Below, one piece after another: positions 1-8,508 of a stretch of DNA of 64,000 bases. Made by a program: the position numbers and the translations under genes. Each line of letters opens with the position of its first letter. The stretch's first letter is position 1. The notes beneath the pieces are model-generated. The model saw only the letters and a list, made by a program, of their open reading frames with translations. It was not told the DNA's origin and ran no database searches. Origin of the DNA: Bacteroidales bacterium (GTDB lineage Bacteria > Bacteroidota > Bacteroidia > Bacteroidales > ML635J-15). Location: positions 1-64,000 of the forward strand of contig JAISPG010000028.1 in NCBI GenBank assembly GCA_031275085.1, in the 5' to 3' direction.

Positions 1-243
1 ATATCATATTTCTATTGTATGATATTTATTAAGATTTGTAGAGTGTAAATATATGTTATTTTTATATTAATACAAATAATTATTCAATTAATATCATAAA
101 AAATGATATCAGATATCCTTTTAAGCTGCATATGCAAGCTCTGTATCAGAAGTGGAGCATATATTTTTTTAATAAAATGATTAAGGGATTTGAAATTGAT
201 AACCTGTAAACCTGAGTTTTGGATAAGTAATGATTTGTGTAAT

Positions 244-284
244 GGTTCTCGCTGGTTTTTGCATGGCAAAAACCAGCGAGAACC
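244..284. repeat. Perfect 19-bp hairpin
   Basis: The arm GGTTCTCGCTGGTTTTTGC (244-262) is followed by a 3-nt loop ATG and its exact reverse complement (266-284). There is no T-tract on either side, so it is not a normal terminator. It shares the TTTTGC-nnn-GCAAAA core with the next hairpin. Confidence 0.85.
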
Positions 285-318
285 CTGCCAGGTTGCAAAC
301 TTGTATTGGATTTATAAG

Positions 319-355
319 GTTTTCGGGGATTTTGCTTTGCAAAATCCCCGAAAAC
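319..355. repeat. Perfect 17-bp hairpin
   Basis: The arm GTTTTCGGGGATTTTGC (319-335) is followed by a TTT loop and its exact reverse complement (339-355). It is the second hairpin inside the inverted-repeat element. Its tip matches that of the first hairpin while its base differs, which suggests related units. Confidence 0.85.
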
Positions 356-607
356 TTTTAAAATTTCAGTTTGTTTATATCTGACATTTATATTGAATCT
401 ATTATCCAAAATTCAGGTTTATTAATCATAAAATTATAATAAAAAAACATATTTTTCTAAATACTGTTGAACATCAGAATATTAATACATTCTAACTAAA
501 CCAGTGAAAATTAACTACTTAAAATTTACATATTAAATTTTATCATTTTTGTATATTTAGAAAAATTTTAGAATATTTTTTCAGTTGAATTGCTTTTCTT
601 TGTAAAT

Positions 608-1873
608 ATGAAAGAGAGCGTTCTGGATAAATTAAAAGTGTTGGCAGAATCGGCAAAGTACGACGTTTCCTGTTCTTCAAGCGGAACAACCCGCAGGAAT
701 AAGCCGGGAGAAATAGGAAGTGCGAGAGGCTGGGGAATCTGTCATAGTTTTACCGAAGACGGACGTTGCGTTTCATTATTAAAAATAATGCTTACAAATT
801 ACTGTATTTTTGATTGTGCGTATTGTATAAACCGTAAAACCAACGATATTCCAAGAGCAACACTTACTGTACAGGAACTGGTGGAGCTTACAATCGAATT
901 CTATCGCAGAAATTATATTGAAGGCTTGTTTCTGAGTTCCGGTATAATTAATAATCCCGATTATACAATGGAACGGATGGTAAGAGTTGTAAAAGAATTA
1001 CGGACTGTTTACCGCTACAACGGGTATATACACATGAAAAGCATTCCGGGAGCAAGCCGCGAACTTGTTCATGAAGCCGGATTATATGCCGACCGTTTAA
1101 GTGTTAATATAGAAATTCCGACAGAAAAAAATCTTAAAATACTAGCTCCCGACAAAGATCGCAAAAGCATCCTGCAACCCATGTCATACATTGGCCAGGG
1201 TATTCTTATAAGTAAAGAAGAAAAACAAAAATTCCGTAAAGCACCGCGTTTTGCTCCTGCAGGTCAAAGTACTCAGATGATTGTAGGTGCTTCCGGCGAA
1301 AACGACAAGGAAATACTTTATGTTTCGGATGCCCTGTATAAAAAACCAAGTATGAAGCGTGTTTATTTTTCAGGTTTTATCCCGGTTAATTCTTATGATT
1401 CAAGACTTCCGGCATTAAATCAGGCTCCACTGGTAAGAGAAAACCGCTTATACCAGGCTGACTGGCTTATGCGTTTTTATCAGTTCCGGGTAGATGAAAT
1501 TGTTGATGACTCCTACCCTAACCTTGATCTGGAAATAGATCCGAAACTATCGTGGGCATTAAGACATCCCGAATCTTTTCCTGTAGACATTAATAAGGCC
1601 GATTATCATATGATACTACGGGTTCCGGGTATTGGAGTTAAATCTGCAAATATTATCGTTGCATCAAGAAGGCATGGAAAACTAAATGCATATCATTTGA
1701 AAAAAATTGGTGTCGTTATGAAAAAAGCACAATATTTTATTACATGTAACGAACTACCGGTATTTACAGTAAATGAAGCAAAACCGGAATATATCCGAAA
1801 AATACTTACAGAAAAGAAAAAAAGGAAACTTAAAGAAGATCCTGATCAACTGAAAATAATCTTCCCTGAATAA
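608..1873 (+). CDS. Radical SAM protein, putative DNA modification/repair
   Basis: A 421-residue radical SAM enzyme. The CxxxCxxC iron-sulfur motif is at C66, C70 and C73. A helix-hairpin-helix DNA-binding motif (VPGIGVKSA) lies in the last hundred residues, so the fold is an AdoMet-radical barrel plus a DNA-binding tail. This matches the family described as putative DNA modification/repair radical SAM protein (TIGR03916-like). The substrate is unknown. I use the ATG at 608; an in-frame TTG at 590 adds six unlikely residues. The partner gene starts 2 nt after the stop, which indicates a two-gene operon. Confidence 0.85.
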   Translation: MKESVLDKLKVLAESAKYDVSCSSSGTTRRNKPGEIGSARGWGICHSFTEDGRCVSLLKIMLTNYCIFDCAYCINRKTNDIPRATLTVQELVELTIEFYRRNYIEGLFLSSGIINNPDYTMERMVRVVKELRTVYRYNGYIHMKSIPGASRELVHEAGLYADRLSVNIEIPTEKNLKILAPDKDRKSILQPMSYIGQGILISKEEKQKFRKAPRFAPAGQSTQMIVGASGENDKEILYVSDALYKKPSMKRVYFSGFIPVNSYDSRLPALNQAPLVRENRLYQADWLMRFYQFRVDEIVDDSYPNLDLEIDPKLSWALRHPESFPVDINKADYHMILRVPGIGVKSANIIVASRRHGKLNAYHLKKIGVVMKKAQYFITCNELPVFTVNEAKPEYIRKILTEKKKRKLKEDPDQLKIIFPE

Positions 1874-1875
1874 AA

Positions 1876-2637
1876 ATGATAGTTTTTCGTTACGATAAAA
1901 CTTTTGACGGATTGTTATGTGTCGTATTTGAAGCATACAACCGGAAAATATTTCCTGAAAAACTATTAGGATTGAATGATATTGAACCTTTATTTACCAG
2001 CGAAGTTTATATTATCACAACACAAAGAGAACCTGCAACAAGAGTCTGGAAAGGATTGCGAAAAAAACTGTCTGTCAGGGCATTTAATATGATCATGTAT
2101 GCATGGTTGTCCGAACTGGAAAACACTGATGAACTTTTATTGAGGCTTATAAAAAAGATATTTGACAATAAAGATTCTATTGAAACGAATTTTGCCGATA
2201 TTGATCTATTGGAAACACAAAAAATTGCTTTGAAAGTAAGTAAAGAAAAAATGTACTTACAACAATTTGCCCGTTTTCAAAAAACCGCAGATGATATTTA
2301 TGTCGCCCCCTTATCTCCTGTTTATAATGCTCTTCCTTTGTCTCTCGCTTATTTTAAAGACAGATTTGCCGACCAAAAATGGATTGTGTACGACACGAAA
2401 AGACAATATGGCTTTTATTATGATCTTAAATCAGTTGTTGAAATAACACTGGACAATGACCTTAATCTCCCAAACGGACAACTTGACGAAAGCATTATGT
2501 CGGAAGACGAAAAACTGTTTCAGCAACTATGGAAAAGTTATTTCAAATCTGTAACAATCAAAGAAAGGATTAACCTGAAACTTCACAGACAACATATGCC
2601 GAAAAGATTCTGGAAATATATGCCGGAAAAACAATAA
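1876..2637 (+). CDS. TIGR03915/DUF4130-type DNA metabolism protein
   Basis: A 253-residue protein that begins MIVFRYDKTFDGLLCVVFEA, typical of the family annotated as probable DNA metabolism protein. That family almost always sits beside the radical SAM/HhH protein and in some bacteria is fused to a uracil-DNA-glycosylase-like domain. No such fusion is present here. The middle contains WxVYDxKRxYGxYYD and the C-terminus is basic with KRFWKYMPEKQ. It is translationally close to the upstream gene (2-nt gap) and converges with the antiporter gene, the stops being 1 nt apart. The reaction is unknown; cooperation in DNA repair is inferred. Confidence 0.8.
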   Translation: MIVFRYDKTFDGLLCVVFEAYNRKIFPEKLLGLNDIEPLFTSEVYIITTQREPATRVWKGLRKKLSVRAFNMIMYAWLSELENTDELLLRLIKKIFDNKDSIETNFADIDLLETQKIALKVSKEKMYLQQFARFQKTADDIYVAPLSPVYNALPLSLAYFKDRFADQKWIVYDTKRQYGFYYDLKSVVEITLDNDLNLPNGQLDESIMSEDEKLFQQLWKSYFKSVTIKERINLKLHRQHMPKRFWKYMPEKQ

Positions 2638-2638
2638 A

Positions 2639-4798
2639 CTATTTATTCCTTTTTATATTATTAATCCTGTAACTGATCCATCTCCTGATTTTATCGTAAG
2701 TCTCAATACTCCTGTTAAGTGGTGCAGAAGATATATCATCATAAACTTCAATTGTATGGTGTAGTATTTCCTGCTGTGGATAAATAATAATGCGGGAATT
2801 ATAAAAAAATGACTTGACCATCTTATTTGGAAGGTTTTCCAGCACTCCTCTGTATGAAATATTATTCGGTCTGGTCGAAACAACTATAACCAAATCATCG
2901 GAATCTACATTTTCAGATATTTCATTAAAATTATCCCAATTTTCATTTCTTTCAAATTTCACCAGAATATCAAGTTTTTTGGAAACAATAACTCTCCTTA
3001 CTGCTTCCTCTGTTTTTTTGTCACAATAATATATTATAGGTTTAGATAATTCCTGCGCCAGAGCTGCTATTTTCTGAAACCAAAGTAAAAAACCGATTTC
3101 TGTCTCTGATAGCGGCAACGACACTAATACAATATTATCATGAGTTTCAAGAGCTTTATTAAAATAACATGTAAATATAGTAATATCTGTATTTTCAATA
3201 ATACTCGACATTGTAGTCCCTACAAACTTATCAATTGGGGCTGTTGGCTGAGGCCATCCCATAATAATAATATCTGCCCATATTTCTTTGGATATCCTGG
3301 ATATCGCACCTGCTATGTTATGATCGACCGTAACTATTGCATTGGTCTTTACTTCCGAAGCAGAAGCCTGAACCGTAACAGGATTTAAAGCTTTTTTAGC
3401 TTTAACCACATTTATCTCCGAGTTTTTATCAAAAGGAACAATTGATAATAAAGATATTTCATGTTTTAAAGTCCTATTAATGACTAAATCCGAAAAAATT
3501 AATAATCTTTCCAATGATTCTATTTTTGCAACAGGAATCAGTATATGTTCATTTTTTGTAAAAACAACTTTTCTTTTTTCAAGGTCTTCGTTCTCTTCTT
3601 CAAGAATAATATTTGTAGCTGCACGTTCTGTAACAAACGAGGAAATAATACAGGTAAACAAAATAAGTATAATTGTTCCGTTCAACACATTATCATCTAT
3701 AATTCCTACATTATGACCGACAATAATAATTGCTAATGTTGCAGCAGCATGAGAACTACTCAATCCGAATATTAATTTCCGCTGAGTCCGGGAGTACCGG
3801 AAAACCTGTTGAGTAAAAAATGCAGCTATCCATTTTCCGACTATTGCAACAACAGTAAGAATTATAGCCACAATTAAAGTATCAAATCCGCTGAATACTA
3901 CCCTAAGATCAACCATCATTCCCACACTTATAAGGAAAAAAGGAATAAATAAAGAATTTCCTATAAACTCTATTCTGTTCATTAATACTGAAGAATGTGG
4001 GATCATCCTGTTTAGTACCAATCCTGCAACAAAAGCTCCAATTATCGGTTCAAGACCAGAAATTTCCGCTAAAAAAGCTGCCAGAAATACAACAAAAAGC
4101 ACATAGATATAATGGGAATGTTTTTCACTTTCAAGGTTTCTGAAAAACCATTTTGAAATTCTTGGAATAAGTGCAAACATTATTATTGAAAATACAGTAA
4201 GTGAGATACCAAGTTTTATCCAGAATTCATTTGAAAGATTCCCCTGATCATAACCTATAATAACAGCCAGTATCATAAGTACTGCTGTGTCGGTAAGAAT
4301 AGTTCCGCCCACCGTAATAGCCACAGCCTGGTTTTTCGCTATACCCAACCTGCTCACAATAGGGTAAGCAATTAAAGTATGCGTTGAAAACATACTTGCA
4401 ATAAGTAAACTTGAAGTAATACTGTAGCCTAAAATATAATGACAAACAGGATATCCTATAAGTAACGGAATAGTGAAGGTAAAAAAGCCAAAAACTATAC
4501 TTCTGTTACGATTGGCTTTAAACTGATTCATATCCAGTTCAAGTCCGGCAATAAACATTATATACAACAAACCTATGGTAGAAAACAAGTTTATAGCAGA
4601 ATTATTTTCAATAAGGTTTAATCCATAAGGTCCTATAATTATTCCTGACAATATTAAACCTATTATTCCCGGGACTTTTATTTTCTTAAAAACAAGGGGA
4701 GCCAATAAAATTATAAACAATACAATAGCAAAAACCAGGACCGGATCTGAAAACGGCAAATGCAAACTTTCCAGGATTTTATCAAAATATTCGATCAT
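2639..4798 (-). CDS. CPA2-type cation/proton antiporter with stress-protein domain
   Basis: A 719-residue inner-membrane protein. Roughly the first 390 residues form about a dozen hydrophobic segments of a Na+/H+ exchanger (CPA2/Kef type), with motifs such as GLILSGIIIGPYGL and a GLEPIIGAFVAGLVL segment. The remaining soluble part (after about residue 400) resembles universal-stress-protein nucleotide-binding domains, as is common in Bacteroidota homologues. The likely role is monovalent cation or pH homeostasis; the ion cannot be decided from sequence. It starts at the ATG at 4796-4798. It is divergent from the next gene and convergent with the DNA-repair pair. Confidence 0.85.
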   Translation of the reverse strand: MIEYFDKILESLHLPFSDPVLVFAIVLFIILLAPLVFKKIKVPGIIGLILSGIIIGPYGLNLIENNSAINLFSTIGLLYIMFIAGLELDMNQFKANRNRSIVFGFFTFTIPLLIGYPVCHYILGYSITSSLLIASMFSTHTLIAYPIVSRLGIAKNQAVAITVGGTILTDTAVLMILAVIIGYDQGNLSNEFWIKLGISLTVFSIIMFALIPRISKWFFRNLESEKHSHYIYVLFVVFLAAFLAEISGLEPIIGAFVAGLVLNRMIPHSSVLMNRIEFIGNSLFIPFFLISVGMMVDLRVVFSGFDTLIVAIILTVVAIVGKWIAAFFTQQVFRYSRTQRKLIFGLSSSHAAATLAIIIVGHNVGIIDDNVLNGTIILILFTCIISSFVTERAATNIILEEENEDLEKRKVVFTKNEHILIPVAKIESLERLLIFSDLVINRTLKHEISLLSIVPFDKNSEINVVKAKKALNPVTVQASASEVKTNAIVTVDHNIAGAISRISKEIWADIIIMGWPQPTAPIDKFVGTTMSSIIENTDITIFTCYFNKALETHDNIVLVSLPLSETEIGFLLWFQKIAALAQELSKPIIYYCDKKTEEAVRRVIVSKKLDILVKFERNENWDNFNEISENVDSDDLVIVVSTRPNNISYRGVLENLPNKMVKSFFYNSRIIIYPQQEILHHTIEVYDDISSAPLNRSIETYDKIRRWISYRINNIKRNK

Positions 4799-4921
4799 CC
4801 ACTTACTAAAATTTCAGGATATAAAGATAACAATTTTATTGTTATTTAAGTCATTTTATATTAAAATTAAGCAGTATGCAGTATTACGAATCACCCTGAT
4901 ATAAATCCCCATAATTAGTGA

Positions 4922-4952
4922 TTGCAAAGGCTTCTGATCTTTCGTATCTTTG
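4922..4952 (+). promoter_or_regulatory. Bacteroidota promoter for the T9SS cargo gene
   Basis: TTG at 4922-4924 and TATCTTTG at 4945-4952 are separated by 20 nt. They fit the -33/-7 consensus of the Bacteroidota primary sigma factor. The ATG follows 26 nt after the -7 box. Confidence 0.7.
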
Positions 4953-4978
4953 TAGGGAAATGTTTAATTTATATTTAT

Positions 4979-7567
4979 ATGAAAAAATTTAATTACAGAT
5001 TACTAGCAGCAATAATATTTATAATTCTGCAAACCGGCCTTCAGGACATGAATGCGCAAATAACCAGTCTTCCATATAACATAGATTTTGAAGATGCCAG
5101 CCGTTTTTTTAGCGAATGGCTAACCGAAGATGACGCAATGCAGTATTGGGAAGTTGGAGATTATGTCGCTTATGAAGGAGATCAAAGTGTATATATAACA
5201 TATTGGGATGATAATGACTATAGCAGTATGTGGGGACCCAATTCATTTTTTTACCAGACTGTATTAGTTCCTTCCGGAGGAATGATAATTGAATTCGATT
5301 ATAAAGTAGGTGGTATTGCAAATGAAGACAGGTTACGGGTAGGTTTATTTCCTCAGGGAACTGTTCCTGATTATTACGACGGTATATACGGTTCTTACCT
5401 TGAAGAATATTGCTGTACTCCAAACAACTGGCAGCATGCCAGAATTATAATACCTGCAAATCAGGCGGGAAATAAAGTATTAGTTTTTGCATGGACAAAT
5501 GAATCGTATGAAGGAGATGAGGAACAGCCTGCTGCTGCTATTGACAACTTATCAATTACAGCAAACGAATGTCTTGTTCCTGTTGGTTTACAAGCAATTA
5601 CATCATCAATTACAGTGAATGGTGCTGAAATTTCATGGACAAATCCAAATTCATCAGATGATGTAAAAATAGCGTATAAAGTTAGTACAGAAGAAAATTG
5701 GAACGAATTTGAACACAATGGAAATTCTTATACTTTTTCGCAACTTTCACAAAATACTATTTATAATGTAAAAGTTAAATCCGTTTGTTCCGTATCTGAA
5801 AGCAGTGAATATACATCAACAATAACATTTACCACTGCTGCATCATGCCAGGTTCCTCAAAACTTACTGGCAACAGCATTTGATGACTATGTCTCTCTAA
5901 GCTGGGAACAAGGAGAAGATTTAAATAATACATTTATAATATCATATTCCATATTTGAACAAAACAATTGGACTGATATACCATTTGTAGGAACTAATAC
6001 TGATATAAACAGTCTGATGCCAGGTACAAAATACGAAGTAAAAGTAAAAAGCATATGTGGTTCAGAGAATGAAAGTAGTTATATATCCACAACATTTACA
6101 ACAACATGCTCTGCCTATATTGAACAATTACCTTTTTCCGAAAGTTTTGACGGTGTGTATTTTCCTCCAAGGTGCTGGGATTATAAAAAAATATCAGGAA
6201 GTACCGACAATATTCAGTGGATAAGAACCACAGAAAATACAAATTCCGGATCAGGAGCCGCTTTATTTAATTCAAGAAATATTGACGAAAACCATAGTGC
6301 TGTTTTAATAACTCCTAAAGTTAATTTATCTTCAGCAGAAAGAAAAAAGCTGGTATTTTCAGTTTACAGATATGATGGATACGGAAATCCTATATTTGAA
6401 GGAGTAGATGTATTTATAAATGACATGCCTGATATGGAAGATGCGGAAGAACTGATCAGTATTCCGCGAGTTCCGTGGATGGAGCCGGAAGAAGATACTG
6501 ATGGATGGTATGAATATATTGTTGACCTTTCTGAAACAGAATTAGACGAAGCATATATTTTATTTAAGGGTATAAGCGAATATTATGATAATGTAATTAT
6601 TGATGATATAAGAATCATTGAATCGACTCTGTACACCCTGCCTGCTATAGATGATTTCTCTTGTTCAAATGAAAGATACTATTTTTATGGGACATTACTC
6701 ACAGAATCAGGTGAATATACACATACTATAATTACAAACAATTCTACCGACACTCTTGTAACATTAAATTTCACAATAAGAGAAATCCGCGAAGGTTCAT
6801 TCGAAGCATATACATGCGAAGGAGTACCTTACATATGGGAAGGTGAACAATATACAACAGGCGGCCATCATGAAAGAACATTTGAAGGAACAAATGGTTG
6901 TGATAGTGTTGTTACTATGAACCTGATTATAACCACACCCCATGAACCGGTTGATTTTAACCACTATATTTGCGAAGGAGAATCATATACATGGGAAGGT
7001 ACTGATTACACTACAACAATAGTAGATACTAAAACACTTGAAGATATGTATGGTTGTGATAGTATTGTAACTATGAACCTAACTGTAAATACAATTCCGG
7101 AAGCTCCTGTTATTACACGCGAAGATGAAAACAACGTAATATTCTTACAGTCAGATATAGAAGAAAATATCAAATGGTATAAAAACAATATTCTTATTGA
7201 CGGTGCAACTTCGTCTCGTTATGAAATAAGCGAAATCGGCAGATATCATGCCACAACATCGAATGATTGTGGAGAATCCGAAGCTTCAAATAAAATTGAT
7301 ATTGAACATATAAATGTTCCGGAAAACATTACAGAGAATATTTCAATTTATCCAAATCCTGCTTACGATAATATTACTCTTTCAAGTTCATCAAAATTAA
7401 TTGAAAAAATAAATATAATATCCCCGGAAGGGAAATTACTCACCGAGAAAGAAGTCTGCAATTATTCAGTTACATTAGATGTTAACAATTTATCCAATGG
7501 ATTGTATATAATTAATTATTGGATAGAAGGACACAGTTATTCATCAAAAATTAACATCTCTAAATAG
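4979..7567 (+). CDS. T9SS-secreted multidomain surface protein
   Basis: An 862-residue secreted protein. An N-terminal signal peptide (MKKFNYRLLAAIIFIILQ) precedes a jelly-roll/cleaved-adhesin-like domain (LPYNIDFED, about 30-200). Two fibronectin-III-like domains follow (starting near CLVPVGLQAI and CQVPQNLLAT), then a second jelly-roll domain (LPFSESFDGVYFPPRCW). Two copies of a roughly 60-residue unit carry CEGxxYxWEG...GCDSxVTMNL. An Ig-like stretch precedes a C-terminal type A sorting domain (ISIYPNPAYDNITL...). The in-frame TTG at 4922 lies in the promoter, so the ATG at 4979 is the start. It is probably an adhesin or matrix protein; the ligand is unknown. Confidence 0.85.
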   Translation: MKKFNYRLLAAIIFIILQTGLQDMNAQITSLPYNIDFEDASRFFSEWLTEDDAMQYWEVGDYVAYEGDQSVYITYWDDNDYSSMWGPNSFFYQTVLVPSGGMIIEFDYKVGGIANEDRLRVGLFPQGTVPDYYDGIYGSYLEEYCCTPNNWQHARIIIPANQAGNKVLVFAWTNESYEGDEEQPAAAIDNLSITANECLVPVGLQAITSSITVNGAEISWTNPNSSDDVKIAYKVSTEENWNEFEHNGNSYTFSQLSQNTIYNVKVKSVCSVSESSEYTSTITFTTAASCQVPQNLLATAFDDYVSLSWEQGEDLNNTFIISYSIFEQNNWTDIPFVGTNTDINSLMPGTKYEVKVKSICGSENESSYISTTFTTTCSAYIEQLPFSESFDGVYFPPRCWDYKKISGSTDNIQWIRTTENTNSGSGAALFNSRNIDENHSAVLITPKVNLSSAERKKLVFSVYRYDGYGNPIFEGVDVFINDMPDMEDAEELISIPRVPWMEPEEDTDGWYEYIVDLSETELDEAYILFKGISEYYDNVIIDDIRIIESTLYTLPAIDDFSCSNERYYFYGTLLTESGEYTHTIITNNSTDTLVTLNFTIREIREGSFEAYTCEGVPYIWEGEQYTTGGHHERTFEGTNGCDSVVTMNLIITTPHEPVDFNHYICEGESYTWEGTDYTTTIVDTKTLEDMYGCDSIVTMNLTVNTIPEAPVITREDENNVIFLQSDIEENIKWYKNNILIDGATSSRYEISEIGRYHATTSNDCGESEASNKIDIEHINVPENITENISIYPNPAYDNITLSSSSKLIEKINIISPEGKLLTEKEVCNYSVTLDVNNLSNGLYIINYWIEGHSYSSKINISK

Positions 7568-7578
7568 CATATTTTTTG

Positions 7579-7615
7579 AAAAAGTACAGATATGTAAATC
7601 GTATCTGTACTTTTT
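7579..7615. terminator. Bidirectional terminator
   Basis: AAAAAGTACAGATA (7579-7592) pairs with TATCTGTACTTTTT (7602-7615), with T/A runs on both sides. It lies between the ends of the T9SS cargo gene (+) and dapF (-) and can serve both. Confidence 0.85.
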
Positions 7616-7635
7616 TTATTTAATAAAATGAAAAA

Positions 7636-8412
7636 TTAAATTAATTCAATATCTCCGTTGAAAACAAATTTTGCAGGCCCATAAAGTTTTATATTTTCAT
7701 ATTTATTATTTTCTTTTTGAAAATCAACTTTAAGTTTTCCGCCTTTAGCAAATAATTCAATACTATCAGTTGTTTTTTTCCCTGTAAAATTAATAATTAC
7801 AGCAGCAGCAACTACTCCTGTTCCGCATGCCAGAGTTTCGTCCTCCACTCCTCTTTCAAAAGTTGCAATTTTAACAATATCATTTTTGAACTCAACAAAA
7901 TTCACATTTGTACGATCAGGAACAAACCTTTTGTCATCTGCTAAAGCTTTTCCTGACAAAGTGACATTTATATTATCAATATTATCAACAAATACGACAA
8001 AATGTGGAGATCCTGTATTTAAAAAGAATCCGTCATCATATATTTTTATCCCTTCTACATTATTCATCGAAATTACAACTTCATCATTAATAACTTTGGC
8101 ATAATGAGGTCCGTCGGAAGCAATAAAATTAAGATTAGTACCTGTTATGTTATTATTGTAAGCAAACATTACTGCACACCTTCCTCCATTACCGCACATA
8201 CTTGCTTCTTTGCCATCAGAATTATAATATCTCATTCTAAAGTCATATCCGTCAACTTTTTCAATAATGATAAGCCCGTCCGCACCTATTCCAAAGCGAC
8301 GGCTACACATGTATTTTACCTGATCCTCACTTAATCTTACAACATTATTATAACCATTAATGATTATAAAGTCATTTCCTGCCCCATGATATTTTTCAAA
8401 ATGCAAAATCAT
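7636..8412 (-). CDS. dapF: Diaminopimelate epimerase
   Basis: 258 residues, normal length. It interconverts LL- and meso-diaminopimelate for lysine and peptidoglycan synthesis. The N-terminus FEKYHGAGNDF is diagnostic. The two active-site cysteines are visible in MCGNGGRC (C73) and LACGTGVVAAA (near 195). It is a single gene with no obvious operon partner, convergent with the T9SS gene and divergent from the HtrA protease gene. Confidence 0.97.
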   Translation of the reverse strand: MILHFEKYHGAGNDFIIINGYNNVVRLSEDQVKYMCSRRFGIGADGLIIIEKVDGYDFRMRYYNSDGKEASMCGNGGRCAVMFAYNNNITGTNLNFIASDGPHYAKVINDEVVISMNNVEGIKIYDDGFFLNTGSPHFVVFVDNIDNINVTLSGKALADDKRFVPDRTNVNFVEFKNDIVKIATFERGVEDETLACGTGVVAAAVIINFTGKKTTDSIELFAKGGKLKVDFQKENNKYENIKLYGPAKFVFNGDIELI

Positions 8413-8508
8413 AAAATTTTGTTAAAATCATAAAATAAAAAATAAATAGCACAAAATTTGCATTAGTAATTAAAAATAAAAATAATATTTTAAATATAAA
8501 TAAAATTT

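Larger units (their letters stand above)
207..421. repeat. 215-bp element with terminal inverted repeats
   Basis: The ends are TAAACCTGAGTTTTGGATAA (207-226) and its reverse complement (402-421), with one mismatch in 20. Between them lie two perfect hairpins (244-284 and 319-355). There is no coding capacity and no obvious target-site duplication. The architecture is that of a MITE-like or REP-like noncoding repeat. Family membership is inferred, because only one copy with these ends was seen in the window. Confidence 0.7.
1..607. other. Gene-free leading stretch
   Basis: No convincing gene lies before the radical-SAM protein. Short open frames here are created by the palindromes at 244-355 and have no protein-like composition. 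Positions 1-25 form a small hairpin (ATATCATA at 1-8 against TATGATAT at 18-25), perhaps the tail of a structure outside the window. Positions 26-206 and 422-607 are AT-rich sequence in which I see nothing definite. The central part is annotated separately as an inverted-repeat element. Confidence 0.7.

Noticed and set aside
146..409. Overlapping open frames of 60-90 codons on both strands
   Set aside because: They arise from the perfect palindromes at 244-284 and 319-355; the protein sequences mirror each other and have no start context.
5109..5423. 104-codon antisense ORF inside the T9SS cargo gene
   Set aside because: The sense gene has clear signal, domain and sorting motifs; the antisense frame lacks any recognisable features.
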